This document shows positions 56,340 through 64,000 of a DNA stretch of 64,000 nt, in pieces. Source of the stretch: Corynebacterium comes (GTDB lineage Bacteria; Actinomycetota; Actinomycetes; Mycobacteriales; Mycobacteriaceae); NCBI RefSeq assembly GCF_009734405.1, contig NZ_CP046453.1, positions 1,674,001-1,738,000 on the forward strand, written 5' to 3'. The notes under the pieces are model-generated. The model did not search any database and was not told the origin of the DNA. It saw only the letters and a list, made by a program, of their open reading frames with translations. The position numbers were made by a program, and so were the translations under genes. The stretch's first letter is position 1; each line of letters begins with the position of its first letter.

Positions 56340-57935
56340 TTACTTCTTGCCGCCCTGCCCGAAGTCCAGGTTGTCCAGGTCGAGGTTCTCCAGCCCCTTC
56401 GGCATCTTCGGCATTCCCGGAATATTGGGCATGCCTCCACCGGCGCTCAGCTGCTGCTGGAGCTGCGCCATGTCAGGCATTCCCGGCATGCCGCCGGGCA
56501 TCTGCGGCTGACGCATCGGCTTACGCTTGCCGCCCTTGCCCTTGCGCCCCTTGGGCTTCTTCTTCGTGGCCGAACGCTGAATTCCGCCACCCGGCATGCC
56601 CATCTGGCCGGCCATTTTGCCCATCATCTTCTTGGCCTCGAAGAAGCGGTCGACGAGCTGGTTGACGTCGGTGACGGTGACGCCGGAACCAAGGGCGATG
56701 CGCTTGCGTCGGGAGGCGTTGAGGATCTTCGGATCGTTACGTTCGGCCGGGGTCATGCCGCGGATGATGGCCTGCACGCGGTCGAGCTGCTTCTCGTCGA
56801 CCATGTCCGCCATGTCGCTCATCTGCTTGCCGCCGGGCAGCATCTTGAGGATGTTCCCGAGCGGGCCCATCCGGCGGATCATCAGCATCTGACCGAGGAA
56901 GTCCTCGAGGGTGAGCTCGCCGGTGCTGAGCTTTGCGGCGGTCTCCTCGGCCTGCTTCTGGTCGATGACCTGCTCGGCCTGCTCGATGAGACTGAGGACG
57001 TCGCCCATGCCCAGGATGCGGCTGGCCATGCGCTCCGGGTGGAAGACGTCGAAGTCCTCGAGCTTCTCACCGGTGGAGGCGAACATGATGGGCTTGCCCG
57101 TCACCTCACGGATCGACAGTGCGGCGCCACCACGGGCGTCGCCGTCGAGCTTGGTCAGGACGACACCCGTGAAGTCGACGCCGTCACGGAAGGCCTCCGC
57201 GGTGTTGACCGCGTCCTGGCCGATCATGGCGTCGATGACGAAGAGGACCTCGTCGGGGTTGACGGCGTCGCGGATGTTGCGCGCCTGAGTCATCAGGGTT
57301 TCGTCGATGCCCAGGCGACCGGCGGTATCGACGATCACCACGTCGTGCAGGGTGCGCCTGGCTTCCTCGATGCCGGCCTGCGCAACGGCGACGGGGTCAC
57401 CGTGGGAGGTGCCCATCTCATGAGCGTGCGAGTCCACGGAGGTGCCCGGGTCGGGCGCGAAGGTGGGCACGCCGGCACGCTCGCCGACGATCTGCAGCTG
57501 CTGGACCGCTCCCGGTCGCTGCAGGTCACAGGCGACCAGCATGGGGGTGTGCCCCTGCCTGGTCAGGTGCTTGGCCAGCTTTCCGGCGAGCGTCGTCTTA
57601 CCTGCACCCTGAAGGCCGGCGAGCATGATGACGGTCGGCGGGGTCTTCGCCAGCTGGAGGCGACGGGTCTCTCCACCGAGGATCTCCACGAGTTCCTCGT
57701 TGACGATCTTGACCACCTGCTGGGCGGGGTTCAACGCCTCCGAGACCTCAGCCCCGGCGGCGCGTTCCTTGATCCGCTTGATGAACCCCCGGACCACCAG
57801 CAGGGAGACGTCAGCCTCCAGGAGGGCGAGTCGGATCTCCCTGGCCGTGGCGTTGATGTCCGCCTCGGTCAGCTTGCCCTTCCCACGGAGCCCGGTGAGG
57901 GCACCGGTAAGGCGCTCTGAAAGAGACTCAAACAC
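56340..57935 (-). CDS. ffh: Signal recognition particle protein Ffh
   Basis: GTPase that binds signal sequences and the SRP RNA and delivers ribosomes to FtsY. The 531 residues comprise the N domain (to about 90), the G domain with VIMLAGLQGAGKTTLAGKLA, DTAGRLGIDETLM and TKLDGDARGGAALS, and the Met-rich M domain (about 300-435, with LGQMLMIRRMGPLGNILKML and KKMMGKMAGQMGMPGGG). A C-terminal Gly/Pro/Met-rich tail of about 95 residues is longer than in E. coli. GTG start with GGGAG 9 nt upstream. Confidence 0.97.
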   Translation of the reverse strand: MFESLSERLTGALTGLRGKGKLTEADINATAREIRLALLEADVSLLVVRGFIKRIKERAAGAEVSEALNPAQQVVKIVNEELVEILGGETRRLQLAKTPPTVIMLAGLQGAGKTTLAGKLAKHLTRQGHTPMLVACDLQRPGAVQQLQIVGERAGVPTFAPDPGTSVDSHAHEMGTSHGDPVAVAQAGIEEARRTLHDVVIVDTAGRLGIDETLMTQARNIRDAVNPDEVLFVIDAMIGQDAVNTAEAFRDGVDFTGVVLTKLDGDARGGAALSIREVTGKPIMFASTGEKLEDFDVFHPERMASRILGMGDVLSLIEQAEQVIDQKQAEETAAKLSTGELTLEDFLGQMLMIRRMGPLGNILKMLPGGKQMSDMADMVDEKQLDRVQAIIRGMTPAERNDPKILNASRRKRIALGSGVTVTDVNQLVDRFFEAKKMMGKMAGQMGMPGGGIQRSATKKKPKGRKGKGGKRKPMRQPQMPGGMPGMPDMAQLQQQLSAGGGMPNIPGMPKMPKGLENLDLDNLDFGQGGKK

Positions 57936-57976
57936 TAGGTCACGCTCCCTGCGATCGACGTTTCAACTCCCCCATG

Positions 57977-61756
<3,780 letters not shown>

Positions 61757-61774
61757 GGTTTCCCGCCTTTCATT

Positions 61775-61851
61775 ACCTGTTGCCCGACAGGTTGCTGGGC
61801 ACGTGAGTAACTATAAAGCTATTGAAACCATTTCGATAGGGCGACAGGTAA
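61775..61851 (-). promoter_or_regulatory. Three AmtR-like operator boxes upstream of amtB
   Basis: Known C. glutamicum AmtR boxes have CTAT-N6-ATAG symmetry. Here, plus-strand reading: box A CTGT-N6-ACAG (61777-61790, within a perfect ACCTGT-N6-ACAGGT dyad), box B CTAT-N6-ATTG (61811-61824; the other strand reads TTTCAAT-N6-ATAGTTA, close to consensus), box C CGAT-N6-ACAG (61834-61847, flanked by TTT and GTAA). AmtR itself is not in the window. Confidence 0.65.
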
Positions 61852-61898
61852 CTTTTTCGCGACGGACACCCCCGGCGATTCACCCCGGGAAACGCACG

Positions 61899-61940
61899 AT
61901 CACCCGGCCATGTCCCCTGGAAAGGACACGGCCGGGTGAT
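61899..61940 (-). terminator. Terminator after ftsY
   Basis: ATCACCCGGCC-A-TGTCC (61899-61915) pairs with GGACA-C-GGCCGGGTGAT (61924-61940), 16 bp with one mismatch and an 8-nt loop, lying 27 nt past the ftsY stop. Confidence 0.75.
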
Positions 61941-61967
61941 GGGTGGTGATCGCGCGGTTCCTGGCCC

Positions 61968-63743
61968 CTAGCCCAGCAACGCGTCCACGAAACCTTCGAC
62001 CTCGAAAGGCGCGAGATCATCCGCGCCCTCACCCAGTCCGACGAGCTTGACCGGCACGCCCAGCTCCTCCTGGACCTGGAAGACGATGCCGCCCTTGGCG
62101 GTACCGTCCAGCTTGGTCAGCGCGATACCGGTGATGTCCACGACCTCACGGAACACGCGTGCCTGGGTCAGGCCGTTCTGGCCGACGGTCGCATCGAGCA
62201 CCAGAATCACCTCATCCACAGCGGTCTTCTTCTCGACGACCCTCTTCACCTTCCCCAGCTGGTCCATCAGGCCGGTGGCGGTGTGCAGTCGGCCGGCGGT
62301 GTCGATGAGCACGACGTCCGCCTGCTCCTCCACACCCTTCGCGACGGCGTCGAACGCCACCGAAGCCGGATCCGCCCCCTCAGCCCCACGCACGGTCGAC
62401 GCACCGACGCGACGGCCCCACGTCTCCAGCTGGTCGGCGGCTGCGGCACGGAAGGTGTCGGCAGCACCCAGCAGCACCTTGTGACCCATTGACACGAGGA
62501 CACGCGCCAGCTTGCCGGTTGTGGTGGTCTTTCCGGTGCCGTTGACGCCGACCACCAGAATCACGGCGGGCTTGCCCTCGAAGGGCATGGCCTTGATGGA
62601 ACGGTCCATCTCCGGGTGGCACGCCTCCACAAGGGCGTCACGCAGCATGGCGCGGGCCTCCGCCTCGTTGGCCACACCTCGCTCGGCGATCTTGTCCCGC
62701 AGCGAATCGACCACGTTCATCGTGACCTTGGTGCCCAGGTCCGCCATGAGGAGGGTGTCCTCGATCTCCTCCCAGGCATCCTCATCCAGATCGCCGGCGG
62801 AGAGAATTCCCAGCACTCCCTGGCCGATCGCGTTCTGGGAGCGGGAGAGTCGACTACGCAGGCGCCCGATACGACCGGCGGCCGGGGCGATCTCCTCCCT
62901 CGGCTCAGGGGCCGGAGTCGGCTCAGTGTCGGGGACGGGAGTGGCCTCCAGCGCCTCGGCGGCCGATTCGACGGTGACCTGTGCGGCCTCCGCAGCCTCC
63001 TCCGCCTCCTCGACAACCTGGGTCTCTTCGGGGATCTCCGGGGCGACCGGCTCCTCGGCGGGGCCCGAAGCAGCAGCTGCACCAGCAACCACCGCTCCCC
63101 CGGCGACCGCACCGGACAGACGATCCGTCTCGTTCCCGACGTCCCGCTTCTCGACGTCCGCAGCCTCCTCCGACTCTTCATGATGCGATTCGTAGGTGAC
63201 GTACGCCTTTTCACCCGCAGGCTCCCCCGTCACCACCTGCTGAGGTGTGTCGGGATGTCCGGAGTCGTAGGTGATGTAGGCGCCGGGGTCCTTGTCCTCT
63301 ACCTTCGGCTCTACAACCTGGGCCTCTACCTTCGGCTCTACCTTCGGCTCTACCTTCGGCTCTACCTTCGGGGGCGCTACCTTCGGCTCAACCTTCGGCT
63401 CAACAACCTGGGGCGCTACCTTCGGCTCTACCTTCGGGGTTTCCGGGAGAATGGCCGCCGCAGCAGCAGTCTTTCCGGCCGCGGTCGCACCGAGCACCTG
63501 GCCCGGCCGCAGCTCGGGCTCCTTCATCTCGGCCGGAGCGGCCGGAGCAAAGTTGAAACCACCCTTGGCCTGGTAATCGCCGGATTTCTCCTGCTGGGTC
63601 AGCTCCTTCTTTTCCTGTGTCTCGAAGCTGACGGTTTTAGCTTGTTTGCGCCGGTTACCGACAACGACGAGGACGATCAGCGCCAGAAGCAGAATGACGA
63701 CGATCGCGAGGATGATCCACATGGTCATGTTCATATCACCCAT
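61968..63743 (-). CDS. ftsY: Signal recognition particle receptor FtsY
   Basis: Membrane receptor for SRP. The 591 residues start with a single membrane segment (MWIILAIVVILLLALIVLVV), then a long acidic linker (about residues 25-280) containing tandem PKVEPKVE-type repeats at about residues 100-155. The NG domain follows from about 285: GVNGTGKTTTTGKLARVLVS, DTFRAAAADQLETWGRR, LIDTAGRLHTATGLMD and TKLDGTAKGGIVF. ATG at 63743 is the likeliest start, but Met codons 9 and 15 nt further in are alternatives; no good ribosome binding site. Confidence 0.93.
   Translation of the reverse strand: MGDMNMTMWIILAIVVILLLALIVLVVVGNRRKQAKTVSFETQEKKELTQQEKSGDYQAKGGFNFAPAAPAEMKEPELRPGQVLGATAAGKTAAAAAILPETPKVEPKVAPQVVEPKVEPKVAPPKVEPKVEPKVEPKVEAQVVEPKVEDKDPGAYITYDSGHPDTPQQVVTGEPAGEKAYVTYESHHEESEEAADVEKRDVGNETDRLSGAVAGGAVVAGAAAASGPAEEPVAPEIPEETQVVEEAEEAAEAAQVTVESAAEALEATPVPDTEPTPAPEPREEIAPAAGRIGRLRSRLSRSQNAIGQGVLGILSAGDLDEDAWEEIEDTLLMADLGTKVTMNVVDSLRDKIAERGVANEAEARAMLRDALVEACHPEMDRSIKAMPFEGKPAVILVVGVNGTGKTTTTGKLARVLVSMGHKVLLGAADTFRAAAADQLETWGRRVGASTVRGAEGADPASVAFDAVAKGVEEQADVVLIDTAGRLHTATGLMDQLGKVKRVVEKKTAVDEVILVLDATVGQNGLTQARVFREVVDITGIALTKLDGTAKGGIVFQVQEELGVPVKLVGLGEGADDLAPFEVEGFVDALLG
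63300..63445 (-). repeat. Tandem 12-bp repeats within ftsY
   Basis: Repeats of CTCTACCTTCGG and variants (CTCAACCTTCGG, GGCGCTACCTTCGG) in the plus-strand reading, about nine to ten copies, encode the Lys-Val-Glu-Pro repeat of the FtsY linker. Near-identical runs suggest recent copy-number change. Confidence 0.85.
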
Positions 63744-63810
63744 AGTGGCAGGAAACGCGTCGTTTCTCACTCTGAGTCACCGAGAAAGTGCTGGAAAATC
63801 AGGAAATGGC

Positions 63811-64000
63811 TCAGGCCTCCCGCAACGTCGCCAGCACCATCGCCTCTGCAGAGATGAGGTCACCGCTCACGAGGTCGGGGACGATGTCAGCCATCCGGCT
63901 CCATCCGCGCGAGGCGGCTTCCAGGGTCCTGGACTTACCCATCAGCCCGTGCGCGTGCATTCTCGCAGCCAGAGCGAAGACCAGGGACACCACCGGGGCA
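63811..64000 (-). CDS. C-terminal end of an unidentified protein (5' end outside window)
   Basis: The frame is open from the window edge and codes for about 62 residues, with VVSLVFALAARMHAHGLMGK, RTLEAASRGWSRMADIVPDL and the end SAEAMVLATLREA. It is mildly amphipathic; no motif is recognised. Its location upstream of ftsY on the same strand and typical codon use make it plausible as the end of a longer gene. In relatives smc lies further in this direction, but this is not Smc-like. Confidence 0.45.
   Translation of the reverse strand, partial: APVVSLVFALAARMHAHGLMGKSRTLEAASRGWSRMADIVPDLVSGDLISAEAMVLATLREA

Noticed and set aside
63300..63445. CRISPR-like array
   Set aside because: The repeats are 12-bp, contiguous, have no spacers and are in frame within ftsY.

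Overview
The window is a stretch of high-GC actinobacterial core chromosome, almost certainly from a Corynebacterium species. The evidence is mycothione reductase, an MMPL-type lipid transporter, Ala/Glu-rich tails on ribosomal proteins S2 and S16, an amtB-glnK-glnD nitrogen operon, and a gene order I recall as that of C. glutamicum: map-pbp-ispG-rip1-dxr, rlmN-cdsA-frr-pyrH-tsf-rpsB, dprA-comM-yraN-rnhB-lepB-rplS, trmD-rimM, rpsP, ffh, ftsY. I found no prophage, insertion sequence, CRISPR array, tRNA or rRNA. The species cannot be named from the sequence.

Layout. 1-9.8 kb: the end of an MMPL transporter, proS, yaaA, an AAA+ ATPase, a drug-type MFS exporter, cobA, selO and a two-domain VOC protein. 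9.8-12.4 kb: a two-gene ABC exporter. 12.4-16.6 kb: mqo, an alpha/beta hydrolase and mycothione reductase. 16.6-23.7 kb: map, a MecA-like penicillin-binding lipoprotein, the MEP-pathway genes ispG and dxr flanking the site-2 protease rip1, and a small DUF2631 membrane protein. 23.7-26.1 kb: a second ABC exporter. 26.1-32.4 kb: rlmN, a LapA-like protein, cdsA, frr, pyrH, tsf and rpsB. 32.4-40.9 kb: an M23 peptidase, xerC, dprA, comM, yraN, a DUF2469 gene, rnhB, lepB, a divergent ABC exporter and rplS.

41-45 kb holds a complete thiamine operon, thiE-thiO-thiS-thiG-thiF, under a TPP riboswitch. 45-50 kb holds tex, a membrane protein, a small unknown, trmD and rimM. At 49.8-54.4 kb a nucleoside-salvage block (leader ORF, deoD, pmmB-like mutase, deoC, deoA, cdd) sits between rimM and rpsP, genes that are usually neighbours. 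54.4-64 kb holds rpsP, a radical SAM/SPASM protein of unknown function, ffh, glnD, glnK, amtB behind AmtR-like operator boxes, ftsY, and the end of an unidentified gene.

The genes serve translation and secretion, envelope lipid and peptidoglycan synthesis, isoprenoid and thiamine synthesis, nitrogen control and nucleoside recycling. The most striking feature of the non-coding DNA is promoter design. At least seventeen start codons lie 6-8 nt behind a TANNNT -10 hexamer, so leaderless mRNAs are predicted, and several divergent pairs (proS/yaaA, rimM/deoD leader, lepB/ABC) have interlocked promoters only 31-45 bp long. Other signals worth attention are a hairpin carrying two perfect DnaA boxes downstream of the DUF2469 gene, a three-box AmtR-like operator, and a repeat cluster between the MMPL gene and proS.
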